DNA of 64,000 nucleotides from Archegozetes longisetosus (taxonomy: Eukaryota; Arthropoda; Arachnida; Sarcoptiformes; Trhypochthoniidae), in assembly GCA_018873245.2 (NCBI GenBank), contig JAEMBT020000002.1:10204001-10268000 (forward strand). Direction: 5' to 3'. How positions within the stretch are numbered: the stretch's first letter is position 1; every line of letters starts with the position of its first letter. Both the position numbers and the translations under genes were made by a program. Shown in pieces: positions 41,330-55,900 of this stretch. The notes beneath the pieces were generated by a model, which saw only the letters and a list, made by a program, of their open reading frames with translations, did no database searches and was not told the DNA's origin.

Positions 41330-44300
41330 AGCAAAGTGGCGTGCGAACGAAAACATTCATTCTGTCAAGTATCGCTTAGCTTGAGTTAAAAAATTGTTTG
41401 CTCATTGCTTAAAAGTTATTATCATTGAAAGTATTAACTAGAAAGGTAAAGCGCATTCTAAGTAAAGTATTAAAATTTGATTTAACTTAATTTAATAACG
41501 CTTTGCATGAGTAAAATTATTTAACTTTTTTGTGTTTATTGGATGTACTAATGTCTCGCGTGAACGATTTTCAACATTAAAAACAGTTAAAACTTATTTA
41601 TGAAATTGTATGTCAAATGAAAGACTAAACAGTTTAGGCCTAATATCAATTGAAAGGGAATCGCCTCATCTTTAAATTTAGATAAAGTTCTTATTGAAAG
41701 TACTAAATATCATTAAAATAAAAAAGTTTATGATTGAATTAAAATCTGATAAGTCTTATCTAAACAGAAAACGTTTCAGAATTTTTGGCCTTTCAGACTA
41801 AGAACGCCGGCTCAGGCAGTACTCTCACTCACTCTGTCTGTCTGTCTAAAAGCTTTAATTTTATAATAATGAAATTAATTAAAATTATTGCTTACCTTTA
41901 TTAGTGACCAAAGTCCAAGAGAGCACAGAAAGCACAACAATTTTTTAAATCACAAAAACATAAAAAACAATGAAAAACCTATTATTTGACTAATTAAAAA
42001 AATGAAATGCTGAACTGTTTTGATACAATTTAAAATGTGCATAAAACAAAGTGATAAGATTTACTAAGAAAAGTTTGCTTAAGTTTGAAATTTCGCCCTA
42101 AAGCCAAATATCTTAAACTTAGTACAATCCCTTAATTTTGCTAAACTTACCTTTTGGTCCATTTTATAGTAGAGATCAATGTTCCTAAAATAATACATTG
42201 GTCTCTAAAGGGTTAAACTTGAAGCTGAGATAGGAAAAAATATTGAACAACTAAAGCACTAAATACAATATATAAATACTAGTGCTTTAATAATCCCTTT
42301 TTAATAATTTTAATAAAGAAGAGTCTATTGCAGTCAAATTTTGATGTGTAGCTTATTTTTGAAGAAATGCCGGAGCGAATAGGCCTTTCACTACTTTCAC
42401 TATGCATTAGAAAATTTGGAATGCATAGTGTTTAATGCTCTCTATACAGAAAGTATCTTTAATGCATATTAAGGGCCTTCTTCAAAAACAAACTGCATAT
42501 CTTCTATCAAATTGAATTTGATGGGCGATGGGCCAGGACAAATTTTCAGACTTGTCGGCTAATCAAAGATCTAAGTTGTCCAGCATCCTATAGACTAATT
42601 GAATAAAAACTGAGTTAACTGTTCTGTTGCTCAATCGTTGGACACGTCTGGGGTTAGATATAACCAAAATATGAGTAAAAGGTCTGAAATGAGAATCAAA
42701 TCAAACTGATACTCGGATTTAATGAATATTTTTATTTGATTTATTATCGGATACTTATTATCATTTATCTCATCATATACTCTGTATATCCATTTGATCG
42801 ATAGAGAAATATTCGCATTGGAATAGAATTAAAATTGGATACAATAAGTTTAAAACATTTGCGCGCATTTAAAATACAACACAATTATTTTTATCACAAT
42901 ATTTTTAGTATTTTGTCATTTTTATCATAAATATTTAGTATTTTATAACTTGTAGTGAATAAATCCTTAAAGCAAATGAACGAATCAATGAATGTAAGTT
43001 CAGATTACATATTGACCGTCAGATATATATTTATAATAATACAACTTTTGCCATTCATATTGTACAATATCTATAGTTTATATATTATATCATTTTGATC
43101 ACAATCCGTTTCACTTTCATTCTAATAGTGATTTAGTTCTAGAGTAATGAAACAGATTCTTAAATATTTTTGAACAACTATTTAGCTTTTCTGCTAATCT
43201 CCAAATAACAATTGAGTGCGATATCCTTTACCAATAACATTAGTTCAATTCAACTAATTGTCAACTTATATAACAAACAAATAACTCAAAGAATATATGT
43301 TAGAACTGTTGGAATCTTTGAGAGAGTAAATCGAAAAATGATATAATTTGATAATGATTTTCAAATACAACGCATCGATTATAAACTCTTAATTTTTGTT
43401 TAAAATACAACCATATGTTAGAAAGGCCTTTAGGAATATATATATATCAGAAATCTGATTGTTTTGTCTCAACTTATCAAATAATAATTAAAAGTATTGT
43501 AAGACGGTTCCGAACGATTAGTTAAAAGAGGGCACAAAACTAACTTTTGAGGTGATAGTTTGGTCAAAGTTACGGATTGACCTGAAAAGTAATGAATCGA
43601 CCCGAAAAGCCTTTCATGCATATTACCAAAAATGTGTTATTGATATTTGAAAACATTTAACAATACATTAATTATCAATTGAGTAAAATGAAGACATAAA
43701 ATCAAACAAATTTAAGGCTTTCGACAAAAGTCATAATTAAACAAAAATATTTAAGGATATAATATTTAGGATGAATAGAAATAAGAGACTGTTAATTAGA
43801 TATCTTAAGAGGTTTAATAAGTTGTGAAAATATTTGTTAGTCAAATATGTTGGAGTTGTCCATAAACAGCACAAAGTCCATGATTAGACCGAAAAGACCG
43901 TTCACTTTAGGCATAGGCAAACTTAAAGGCCACGAATGCATTCATTTTACATTCACTACATCTATATCTCTTCAATTTGAAAATAATCATAAGACAAAGC
44001 TGAACAAAACGTCGACTAATCGTTCATAATCTTAAGACAAAATTGAAGAAAACATCGACTGAGAAAGAAAAACAAGTGTTTTAGTGAGAACTAAATTTTA
44101 AGAAACAAACTCACACCCGAAAATAACTTATGGAAATTCAATTTTAAATGTACTCATCATATGATTAAATGAAACAAAAATAACTTATTAATCATCAGCA
44201 AAGATGTAATTCAATTATCTGAATGTTTCTGATATCGTATCTGATTATCGACTAATAGAAATGTCAATTAAATGATTACTCTATCTGAAAGAAAATGACA

Positions 44301-44612
44301 ATTAAATCTTAATTAAACCTTAATTAATATCTTAATTGCACAAAAAATGTTTCAAAAAACAAAACAAAATGCATGATTAGTTCGAAGAGAATTGAAATCT
44401 TTTGAAAATCAATTGAAACCATTAATGGAAGAAATAGTTTGCAATAACTAGCTGAGTCAGTCCTGCAGTTTAAATGTTAATAAGTTGTTCAACATCGAAA
44501 CGATATTTTAAGTGAACTCAATAAACATTCAAATGTTTTAGAATTAACCGACAAATAAAAAAATATTACACGTATTGCCGATTAGTAGTCTGTTGGATAA
44601 GCAATTCAGTGA
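41330..44612. other. Gene-free AT-rich DNA between Fanzor copy 2 and LARP4
   Basis: No recognisable exon or transposon. A short TCTG run (GTCTGTCTGTCT at about 41838) and a 60-residue frame at 43847-44029 without domains are the only items noted. The segment next to 44612 should contain the LARP4 3' UTR. Confidence 0.5.
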
Positions 44613-47600
44613 TTATTTTACTCTTGAAGTTATATTTCTGTCATGAACGTCGTGAGCGTGACGAATATCTCTGTTTCGGTGAAAAGGTCGATTGCCATGA
44701 TTTTCGTCTACACCTCTCTCTTTTTGGTCATTTACGGTCTCTAAAAAAGATTCAACAATTCGTTAGAAACTCAGTCATCAACCGTTCAACTAAGTCAAAG
44801 ACTCACTGAATTTGTTACGACCAGAATTAGATGACAAGTGGGCCGAAGCTCTTGAAGAAGTCGATGAGTTACTACTAATAGATTCTTTGTCTTTTGATCC
44901 AGGGTTAGGCGAGTCGTGAGTTTGTTTTTCTTGAGCGCGCTGTGCGATCTCGGAATACGTCAAACGTTTAGAGCAAACTTGGCTTGATGCAGTAGAAGAA
45001 TCAGTGCGATCAGTGGTCTCTTCATTAAGAGAAGCACCGCTGTCGTCGTTATGTATATCTAGACGCCCGTTGCATTGACTTTGATGAGTTTCGAATAAAT
45101 TCAATGATTTCTCGGGCATTTTTTGACAATTGGGAGAACTTGGCTGTGTTTGTGTTGCACTGGAATGTTCATTATTCTCATCAAAAGAATCTGAGTTTAT
45201 GGAAAGAGTGTCGTTAATTCCATTGAGCACTGGGGTCAACACTGAATTGCTTTCTTTCAGTTCGTTTTCCTGACTTGATTCCGATGACAATAACTCGTAC
45301 CCCAAAGAGGAAGAAGGCTGAAGAGGACAATGGTTGAAGGTTTTGGCAGGAATTGTTGCATTAGTTTGATTGTGATCAAAGTGATGACTAGTTTGGTTTA
45401 GATTCCGAGTTGAGTTAGTCTTGGTTTTGCCGGTGTCTCCATTACTGTTGAGACTACTATTGGAGTTGTTGTTCGTATTACTATTAGCAGTGCTTTTCAC
45501 ATCTTTCGATGGTTTTGGACAAAGTGTCTGATTCGCTACATTATGTACATTCGCTGCCATTGATTCATTTTTGCTGCCATTACTACAACTACTCGAATCA
45601 AAATGATCTAATTTACACCTATTATCGCGCTGTTTGATAGTCCCCTTCACAACGTCTGCGAGTGATGAACAATGATTGGTAAGGGAAACTGATTCTTCAT
45701 TATCTAAGTTATCTTTTGAGCAAGTTTTCACAGAACTCGGTAGAGGCGGAAATGATGTGGCTTTCAACTCAAACGGCTCGTTATGTCCTGAATTTGTGAA
45801 GATTTTAGTACTCGCCGGCTTACTATCACTAAAATGACTACTAATCATATCAGAATTGTTCTCATCTTTTCTTTTTCTTGGTCTGCCTTTATTTCTCTGC
45901 ACGTTTTGAGGAGAGTTTGATCTATTGTTCTCACTGGAAATTTCCACACTTTGGCTTAAATGTGATTTAGTAGAAGAAGAATTGGTTTGAGCTGAAGCAC
46001 CAGTTTTAGTTGACACAAACGGCGAAACTAAGACCACACCGTCGGCAACAGGTTCAACACTAGGATTAGAACCATTATCAACACCACTATTATTGATTGC
46101 AATTGATGTCTTTGAATTGGTAGAATGCTTTGCATTAGTACTACGACTGTTATTTGCAATATTTTCAGTCAAACTGACTGAACATCCATTCGTTGAGACA
46201 TTGACACCAACACTACTACTGGTAGTATTAATGTTATTACTATTTGTATGAAAATGATTCTTGCGGTTAGGATGAGGTTTACTGTTGTGGTTGTTTCGAA
46301 CAGGAGTAGTTTTGCTCGAATGATAATTTTGTCGACCTGTAGTTCCGTAGGCGTGAGGCGCTAAACCATTCGCAACAAATACGGTACTTAAATCGTAGCA
46401 GGCAGATGTAGTTGGGGTCCACGCCTGAAGCATTGACGGAGGGTAGAAAGGAGGGTAGATCTGACATAAAATAAATAATTACATTAGTATGCATTTTTGA
46501 TGATTCATTCAAATCTCTTATCAAAAAGGCTCTCCTTTCAAGCATTCAAGCATTCAAATTTTCAGATTATTCATCAAAATTCTTTAGTCAATACGATTCA
46601 GCTGTACATATACCCTCAAAACCTGATAATCGTTGATAGCAACCTGAAATGATGCATTGTTGTGGCATACCCTCTATCAGATAATATTGATGACGCTAAC
46701 TTATAGAGTATTGAGTACGGTAATCAGATCAAATCTTAAATCAAATTTGGCAGAAAATTCATCAGCATCACAGGCAGGTTAACACACGTCTCTGCTTATT
46801 CCGACAATCGTTGTCTTATTGCTATCGCGGATTATCAAGTCTTCAAGTGTAGACTCATAAATACACTATTAGACGACCTTTTTGACTAGAAATTGGCTAA
46901 AATTTAGGATCAGAATTAGTAAATACCCGTGGATTAAAGTTGACAGGCACGTTTGCATATGTAAAGTTTTGCTGAGATAACATCGGTTGTGAATTAGAAT
47001 TAAATGTCTCATTGCTAGAGTTTGATATGGAATTTGCAGTACTAGCTGTTGAAACTCCAATTATTGGGCGGAATCCATTTTTATTATAAGCAGCAGAAAT
47101 AGAATGAACGATAGGTTTGGCTTTGATTCGTGCCATAATTGGTTTACCAGTAGCAGGAAATATCTTGATTTCTTCTCTGATGTACCGATAAGCTCGTTGT
47201 GCGTCTTCGTCAGTCTCGAAGGTGACGTACCAACTACCGTTATGGGCAAACTCACAACTAACAAATTTGGGACAATTCTTACCACTAAACAGATTTTCAA
47301 TATCTTGAGCGAGTGTTGACTCTGGTATTTCCCTTAGGATGAGAACACATCGCTTGTGGTTTGGTCTGACTTTCTCTCCCGACTCGTCCACTTGTACTGA
47401 CGGAGATTGTCTCAAGACGTCGACAACTAGTTGTTTGTCATCTGTAAGTCGTTTGATTTGATCAAAGTTGGCCACTATAGAGATGGGCACGTATTGATCA
47501 GAATCCATTTGTGATATCAAATACGTATCGCGAGCCAAATTCTCACGAGAAAAGTAATACTCTAACTGGTGCTGAAGAAGTTTCTTAAGCTCTTCTACTG

Positions 47601-50600
47601 GTATTCCTATTTTAGTAGACATTTGGTGATTATCTTTAGGGAAGAAATGATTAAAAATGAGTTAAAGTTTACTAATTGAGACAAAGATGACTTACTATTG
47701 TCCTTCGCGTCTGTCTTCTCGTCAGATGGCAAATTGGTGTTATCGTTGACAACTGGCTGATCATTAACAGCGTTATTATTAAACTGGTTAGAGATCATAA
47801 TTGAACTTTTGTCATTTGTATCAGTCTTGCAGACATTCATATCAAGTTTAGATTCGTTTAAACAATTCGTTTCAGTAATATTAGTCTTATTTTCAGTTAT
47901 CTTGAGTTCATGTTCGTTTGTGTCCACCACTAATCAAACAAATAATTCAAATAAAATAATTATAATTAAAATGATTAATAGCTGGAAAATAATAAATAGA
48001 ATACTTTTAGACGCGAGTGTTTCTCTCAACATATCAACACTTAATCGATTTGATATTAACTAAATTATTAAATATAACTAAAACAATAATAAATAATAGA
48101 AATAATTAGAAAAAATGAAATAAAAACTAAAAATTATAGAAAACAAGAAGTGTTGAGTGAAATGGAGTAAAGGTAGAAGAGTATTTAATTGGCTAATAAT
48201 TGGATTGAATAGCGATGAAAACAAATTGATGAGTTATCGTGTCCTCGAGTGACGTCACTGACTGTCTGATTATAGTTGAACACAAATGTATTCATTGTAA
48301 TCTTTTTATTACTATCTCCTCATCACTTTAGGAAAACTTTTATTAAATTGCAACTCAAATCTAACTAATTCTAGCTATATTGCCACTATTTTACCATTAC
48401 TTTCTTTAATAAAAACGTTTAATGTCTAAATTCAATCTTATTAATCGTGACTTTTACCAATTATTCAAAGTAACTAAGGATTGGTTCTCAAAATTAAAAG
48501 GCAACATTTAATAAACACTTGAAAAGCAATTCTTAGATATTCAAGTGACAAAAGATAACAATGACAATATTTATTTTTGGCTACAAACGTTCAACAAACA
48601 AACAAAAATTACAAAGAATCATTAATTGGGACAGTTACTAAAAGAAGAGATAGAACTGATCTTACAATTAGTTGCAATATTTATAATTTAAAGCATTAAT
48701 AAAATATTGAGTTTAGCAAACAAATGACTATGTTTAAGTATGACAGAGAGGAATCAGTAAGAGACAAGGTTGAGCAGGCACCCCGACTGAATGGAACCCG
48801 CAAATAAAAATCCCCCACTAAAACCACTCGCTAACTTCACGGAAAAGCTGTGTATTTTTCAATTGAAATTTGATTAATTTGTTGTAACAACGGTTAGAAA
48901 ATAAAGTAAAAATAGACTATAATTTAAGCATAAAGTATTACGCAAGATGTTTTATAATTTGAGAATACAAGTGTGGCGGCTTTGAGCCTAACACTCAATA
49001 TCGGACTTGATGCAGATCATATTGAGTTAGAAATGAGTAATAACAGAAACATAAATTGAAATCAACTGCTTTTATATATAAAGATAAAAATACACTCAAC
49101 ACTACAGTGTTATAAAACCTCATTTTATCAATTAATTGATAATCAGCCATTTAGACGCCTTCAATAATTGATGGCATTTTTATCTCAATAAAGAATTAGT
49201 TGTACTCGAAAATTATAGAAATGGATTTAAAAGCACTTAAAAATTCAATTAAACTATGTGTTAGAAAAGTAACAGTAAATCCATTTGAGAGTAACTCATG
49301 TGAAATATTTGTGTGCATTTCACTCAATAAGATTAGATTCAATAATAAAAAATTCTCAAGTTTATTAAAAAAAAAACAAAATATTTAATATAGTATAATA
49401 GATAAGGATTTTTAATAAATAGTCTTCTTTGCATAGAATGCATTTGAGATGAGTTATATGAGAATAAAATGCAAAATATTCTAAATTTTAAGCATAAAGT
49501 GGGAAATAAGTATAAAAAAATAGTATTTGCGTAAAATTTATGAAAATATAATTCGTAGAAAGGAATTTGAGGAAAAGTCATTCAATTGAGTGATAGGGAA
49601 GTTATTAAAGTTAAAATCAATTTTAAAGCGTATGATTTAACAACAAATATTGCCTAATATTTAATTATATATGGGGTTTAAATGAGTTTTGAAAATACGT
49701 CTACAATAGATCTATAATTAATTGAAATCAAGTTTTTTGTTATATGAAAATTAAAACATTTTTCGGTCTGAAAATCATTGAAGTCCTAAATAAATATTTT
49801 GAACAGTATACTAGAAATAATTGAATTAACATTTAGCTGAATTAGTATGAAATGAAGTAAAGAATATGAGAAAGAAGTTTGTATAGAAGAAGACTAGCTA
49901 ATTTGTTAATCTAATTAAGTTAATAGTGTTTGAGAGAAGATAATGAAGTATTGGAAAGTATTTTAGAGAAACAAAAGGAGGAAACAATGGAGTGAGAGAG
50001 AGAAAAACATATCAATTAGATAATTAAAATAATAAATAATTGTAAAATGGTTAGAAAGCAATGTGAACCCATAGGAAGGTATGCTTGAATAACCTTAGTT
50101 AGAACTAAAATTAGCTTAGCTTTAAATTGCAGACAACACTAGAGTTACCTCATATGGAATGGAGAATAAGATCGGTTCTCGACCAGAATGTAAGAATTGA
50201 TAGAAAACAATATGAATGATCGAGAAGGTAGAGAAGAGATACACAATGAAAATGGAAGAAAATAGTGGCAAATAAATTAAAAGATAAAAAAGAGAGAGTT
50301 TGGTAAATTGAATAATTTGAAAAGAAATATAACATTAGAAGCAGAGTTAATGGTGTTGTTAATGTCGAAACATATAAAACATGTTTTTGAGCAGACGCAA
50401 ACTGGAGCTAGGAGAAACTGAACTGAATCAATTTTGCCAAGTATAAGATACTACACACTAACAAATGTCACACGTTAGAATGTCAGAGACAAGTTTCAAG
50501 AATAGATGGCACAAAAAATTCTACCCTATTTATTCAGCACTATCGGCAAAAGTGTTGCTAATATTAAGTTTATATATTGTTTTTTAAATAAAATTTATAT

Positions 50601-52853
50601 TTTTTATTAAATTGCCATTTTTTCAAACATACCTTTTTTGGCAAGTTCTTCACTATCCAAAGTGTTTCCGTTGATTTTTTTCCGGCCATGATTAGTACAT
50701 CTTCTGGGTTTTAAAATAGTTGATGTCTGAATGGCTGTTGACACAGATAGAGATAATTGAATATTAGAATTAGTAAAGTAATGGAAAGTCGATGAGAAGT
50801 CTTACAATTGGTTGCGGATTCACAGCTGTTACTACTTGTGCATAAAGTTGACTGCAATTGCAATGTTGATGGCTTTACCTGCATATAAACACAACATATT
50901 CAATTAATGAACACTTTTTTTACTACTAGCCACGCAGTTCTAATCAATTCTAAGGGTTTTTGAATATCAAATTCGCACCAATAATTATTTTGATTGCAAT
51001 ACAAGTTTGCAATAAATTGAATTAAAATTACATTTCGAGTTAAGATCCGGAAAAGAAAACAAAAACAAAATAAAGGAAACCAATGAATACTGTTTTAGCT
51101 GTAACTTTGAAACTATTCTTGAAGTTGATGAGAATTACTGGCAAACATTAGAGGCAAATGAGCCAAATTATAGTCAACTTACTCAATGTTTGAACTAAGA
51201 GAAAGTTTTGAGTGATTTGGGTAAGCTTTGAAACATTTATCAATTGGATGACAAAAATTTCATCAGAAATGCTGATAAATGAATGACTTCTTTGTAACTG
51301 CAACTAACGAGTGCCAGTCAAAATGGATGTCAAGTTTAGTAAAGTTTTTCAACAGTTTGTACTTTAGAGTGAAGTTTTGTCAATCAATTATTTTGATAAT
51401 TTGGTTTCAACTGAAACCTTAGGATTTAAACACAATATGAAAGAGTTTGGTTTTATTGGACAAATAATTAATTAGAATGAATAGAAATTGATTACAAGCA
51501 GTAAAACTGGTTGCTATCACATTGGGTCTGATACTAAAACAATTAGTTGCAGACAATTGACATAAAGTTTGGCTCCAAACAAATAATGTAGGTTTTGGGC
51601 AATATATATGAGGAAAAGCTGACTTTTATGTTGTTTAAATAACTAAATCAATGCCATTGTTAAAGAAAACTTTACAGTTTGATCATCAATTCAAACATAT
51701 GAATAGGAATTAAATCGAAATCTGTTTGATTACTTATGAAAATATTTTGCCATCTATATAAACATAAAATGACAACAGTTTAATTTACTGTAAAGCAAGG
51801 TTATAATATTACAGCTGATTCACTATTCAGCTAGAGTAGGCTATGCATCATATCTACGCATTCAAATAATCTACGCATAAAATGGTTTGAAACCTTCAAA
51901 CATTACAGTCAAATGGTACGAATGTTTGATTGAGAGAAGAGACCAATTGCTAAAAGTGAGGCAAATGAAGAAATAAATGAAAAATAGGAGAAAATACAAT
52001 TAATTAGAGAAAATAGAGTGAAAATGAATATAGGGTAGTTGTGTTAGAGGCAGCAGAGGTATAGAAAATAAGACGGGGGCGGAGGAGAGGATTATAATTA
52101 CTGTACATACTCAGTCACTAATGCTGCATCAACTGAAACGGAACGAGAGGCTGAACGCCTGCTCCTTAAGAATCAAATAGAAAGTACGATCAAAACCAAT
52201 GGTGTAATGAAAGGAAGGCTACCGAACAGTATATATTTGCTGAAAGGCATCTTTATTCATACATTACGAGGGCGTTATAACCCTTGACCTTTTATAAGTC
52301 CATACGGAATGGAAACAGGATCATGACTTTCCGATGTTGTCAACAATGGATGTTAGGCACAAACACAAATAAAAGCCAGCAATTATACCGAAACATATCT
52401 GTCAGATATGATCAACATTGACACAAAACTTAATAAGAAATCATAAATAGTGACATATAACTGGGTCTGAATTGAATGGAAACATATGACTGAATATTTA
52501 TAAACATAAGTAAACGTATGGTTGGATGACGCGCGAGCGAAAATAGGTTTAGAAAAGATTAAGAATCAATTGATTACCTTTTGAATAATGAAACATCTGG
52601 GACTATAAGAACAACAAATATAAGTGTCGTGAGAGTTCAGTATTGGGGCAAGCGACTGTAATTGAGCTCTTGATTGATTAGAGACAGAGCCGCGAGACCC
52701 GCTTCGGTCCTCCGACCAAATGCCTGGTCGCCGAGAAGACAATCGATTAGACATAGCCAGTGAGAGACACGAAGAAAGATCATGAATAAGTTGTGTTGAT
52801 CGATGTCTATAACGTTGTACTTCATTCTGGCAAATGGCAGTTTGATGGCGCAT
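44613..52853 (-). CDS. LARP4: La-related protein 4 (LARP4/4B), seven exons
   Basis: Proposed exons (minus): 52853-52578, 50878-50806, 50734-50633, 47929-47696, 47633-46927, 46460-44807, 44740-44613. Every junction is GT-AG and all phases agree, giving 1057 residues. La motif about residues 244-315 ([40 protein letters not shown]), RRM about 318-395 ([34 protein letters not shown]). The low-complexity C-terminal half holds the LARP4-specific blocks [26 protein letters not shown] and [14 protein letters not shown], and an AT-hook-like GRPRKRK. LARP4 proteins bind poly(A) and PABP in the cytoplasm and stabilise mRNA. I see no clear PAM2 motif. The first exon is the least certain: its frame stays open upstream, so the true start may be elsewhere. 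Confidence 0.87.
47934..50632 (-). other. Large LARP4 intron, nothing else recognised
   Basis: AT-rich intron between the exons ending 50633 and starting 47929. No repeat or second gene recognised. Smaller introns lie at 46461-46926 and 50879-52577. Confidence 0.6.
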
Positions 52854-52949
52854 AAGTGCGGCCAAACTCACACTACCATCTGCTAGATCTAAATACTTGT
52901 ATGTCTTAACCGTGATTGCAACCCTATCAACAATACTGATCAACAAATG

Positions 52950-55900
52950 ATGGTCAACTAGTTTTTCAACTGATATCGATAAAGATTGAGCGAAAACAAT
53001 TAAAATAGCGAATCAGTGGTGAAGTGACTTTTTGGTTGGCAGCCACTGGTTGCTTAGTGTGAAAGCTGTTTTCTATTTGATGGCGAAACTAAGATGAATA
53101 GAAGATAGACTGAGAGAGTTTGCTTGATAATATGGAATGGAAACCGAAATACAGTAGAGTGAGAACTTTCGCTATCGATTTCGCCTACATTCACATCACA
53201 TACGGACAGACAGAAACACTCCTAACGTAAAGCTTACGTAAATTACTACAAGACATGCTCCACGTCTACCATAACCTAGTACTGGTACCCAATAAATGAT
53301 AGCTTATTTGTTATTCTAACCTGTTATAAACAGCCAATTAAAGCTTGAATAATAGTTTAATTTGTCTACTTATTATTTCAGTATGTTTTCATCATGTCAG
53401 GCCAATATTTCTAAATTGAATCCCTATCACCTCAGTCTAAGTGATCATCTGTTACCTCATACTAGTCTTCCATAGACTCGAAAAGGAAAGTTAGTCAAAT
53501 CGAAATGTGAAAAGTTAGCGCACACTACTTAATACAGTAGAAAATTTGTAGGCAATATTTTATTTTTCGGGTTTTAGATTTAACGACACATAAAAAGTAA
53601 ATAAATAATAAACAGTTAGTTATATTGATTTAATAATAGAAAGATGATTGAACTGATGTTGAGCAAGTTTAACGCTAAGAACGAAATGAGACCAAAATGA
53701 TAATATTTGAGATATCGCTTAGTAATACATTAGGAAATGTGGTTAAATAAAACCAAGTGAAAAATAAAATAAAGTAAAGGTTAATTTAATACAACAACAT
53801 ATATCACTTTATATTTTACTGTTATGGTACACAACAACAAAAATAGACAAAATGAGAATTTCTTAAGGCATATATAAAATTAATGTAGAGGCTTCTCAAT
53901 ACAAATACCCCGGTTTCAAATTGCTGCTAAGTTAGAATTACAGACATTTGAAAGAACTTTTTAATATGATCCTATATAAAACCTTCAATCAATCAATTAA
54001 TCGAATAAATGTAAAAATAACCAGGTCTACAACAATATTGTTTGCGAACGCTTCAATTTCAATACAGTTGAAGGATTTTTAAATATTTAAAAATATTTTC
54101 CAATAATAATTCTCAACAATAATAATAATTTTGTCAATATTAGATATGATGACGGGTTTGACAATGAATTTCAAGTTCATCCCAAAAGCACTCAATCGTT
54201 ATTGTGCTCAGAATTGTATTCATCTAATCATAGAATTGACCGCAAAATTACCCAAAACATAGATGAGCATTACATAGAAGAAATATGAAATACAATAAAA
54301 CTAATACGAGTTGACAAAAGAATAATTGGTTTGCGATAATTCATGAAGTTTAACGATAATTAAGCAAAGAAATAAAAGAAATGTTTCTAATCAGAACTAA
54401 AGCTTTTTATGATGTGTTCGGTGGGAGTAATTGAAGGCAAGGTATAATTTATCCTAAAATAAACTTTTATGAATGACATATTACTAAAATTACATGATAT
54501 GCTAGCGGATATCTACCATTTCCTCGTTGACAATTTATTCAAAAGTAAAATATTAGTATTAAATGGAAGACTGAATGTAAAATTAAGATTCAGTTCAAAT
54601 TAGACTATTGCTAAGCCTTTAATCAATTGAAAGCTTATATAGAGTTGAAATCCATTAAGAAAAGTTCAAACATATTTAGCTTGAAATTCGTCAAGTAGAA
54701 AATACTATAAACTTAATATTTTTATTACTATTTTAGTAGGTTATTAAGTGTTAAATAAGTTGATTCTAAATAAATACTGATTATAATCAAATCTGTCAAG
54801 TGCTTCTCTAGGAATTTAGCAGAATTTAACAGAATTATAGATCAAATAATATAATTGGCAACTGTGTTGCTAAGCAACTAAAACAGTCGGATCAAAATTG
54901 ATTGCTCGTGCTCTTCAATTGAACTAAAATTAAAGAGAAGGAACGCAGGCGTTGTTTTGACTGTATCCTTTAGCTATACACTACTAACCTATACGTAGTG
55001 AGACAGTTGTACAGTAAGATCATTTGTACAGCGAGGCAATTGTACAGCTCCTCATTCTAACCACTCATCAAATTTAGCAAGCTATCAAAATAATCGCAAA
55101 TTTTTCGCTGAATAATTGCTTAGAGCCTAGGTCTAGAGGTTTTTAACATTTAAAACTAAACTCATAAATATTTTATTGACCAAATAGACTGCAATTCGTG
55201 GACAAATGTTTACTTATAGGGAGACAAATATTACAAAATGTTATATTTCCGAAAAGTTTAATAACCGGTTAAAGTTTATTAGAATGATTACAACATTGTT
55301 TGAAGATTAAATACTTAAGAGTAAAGAATTAGGATTAAATATAGTTAGAAGTAAACTGCAATCGAAAATAGTTAATCCAAATACATAAGTGATAGATCCG
55401 GTGTGAGAAGTGAATTGACGTGAGAATTAGTATGAGAAGCGATTTGTAATTGATTGACTGTACACTTATGATACACCAACGCATTCCAAATCTATATATA
55501 AGCCAAACGCTTCTACCAAAATAGTCTTTTATTCATATTTTCAACTTTAATTCATAAATCGATTTCCGCAATCTTTTATGTTATCAACAACCTTTACATC
55601 CTTGCCGCGCAATTCATACTATTACTAAACTTATATCAGTATCTAATTGACTCTAAACTGTAAACTTGACAAATTATAAGTTACATAAAATCTCATTAAA
55701 AGTTTGATGAGTTGAGGTAATATTTGAAAACTATAAATATTCAACGAAGTCTCGATGCGCATGAAGTTAGAAGAAACCAGAAAAACGATTAGGTTTTTAT
55801 TTGTGTGTTTTTGATTTATGTTTATTGAGATACATGCCAAACACTGCTAAATAAAAACTGAGCCTTCAAAACGTCGAGAACCCATTTCGGGCTTTTGTCT

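Noticed and set aside
47104-48063. Plus-strand frames over LARP4 exons
   Set aside because: Antisense shadows; the minus strand has La motif, RRM and consistent splice phases.
52637-52825. Alternative frame in the LARP4 first-exon region
   Set aside because: Does not join in phase to the next exon at the GTAATC donor.
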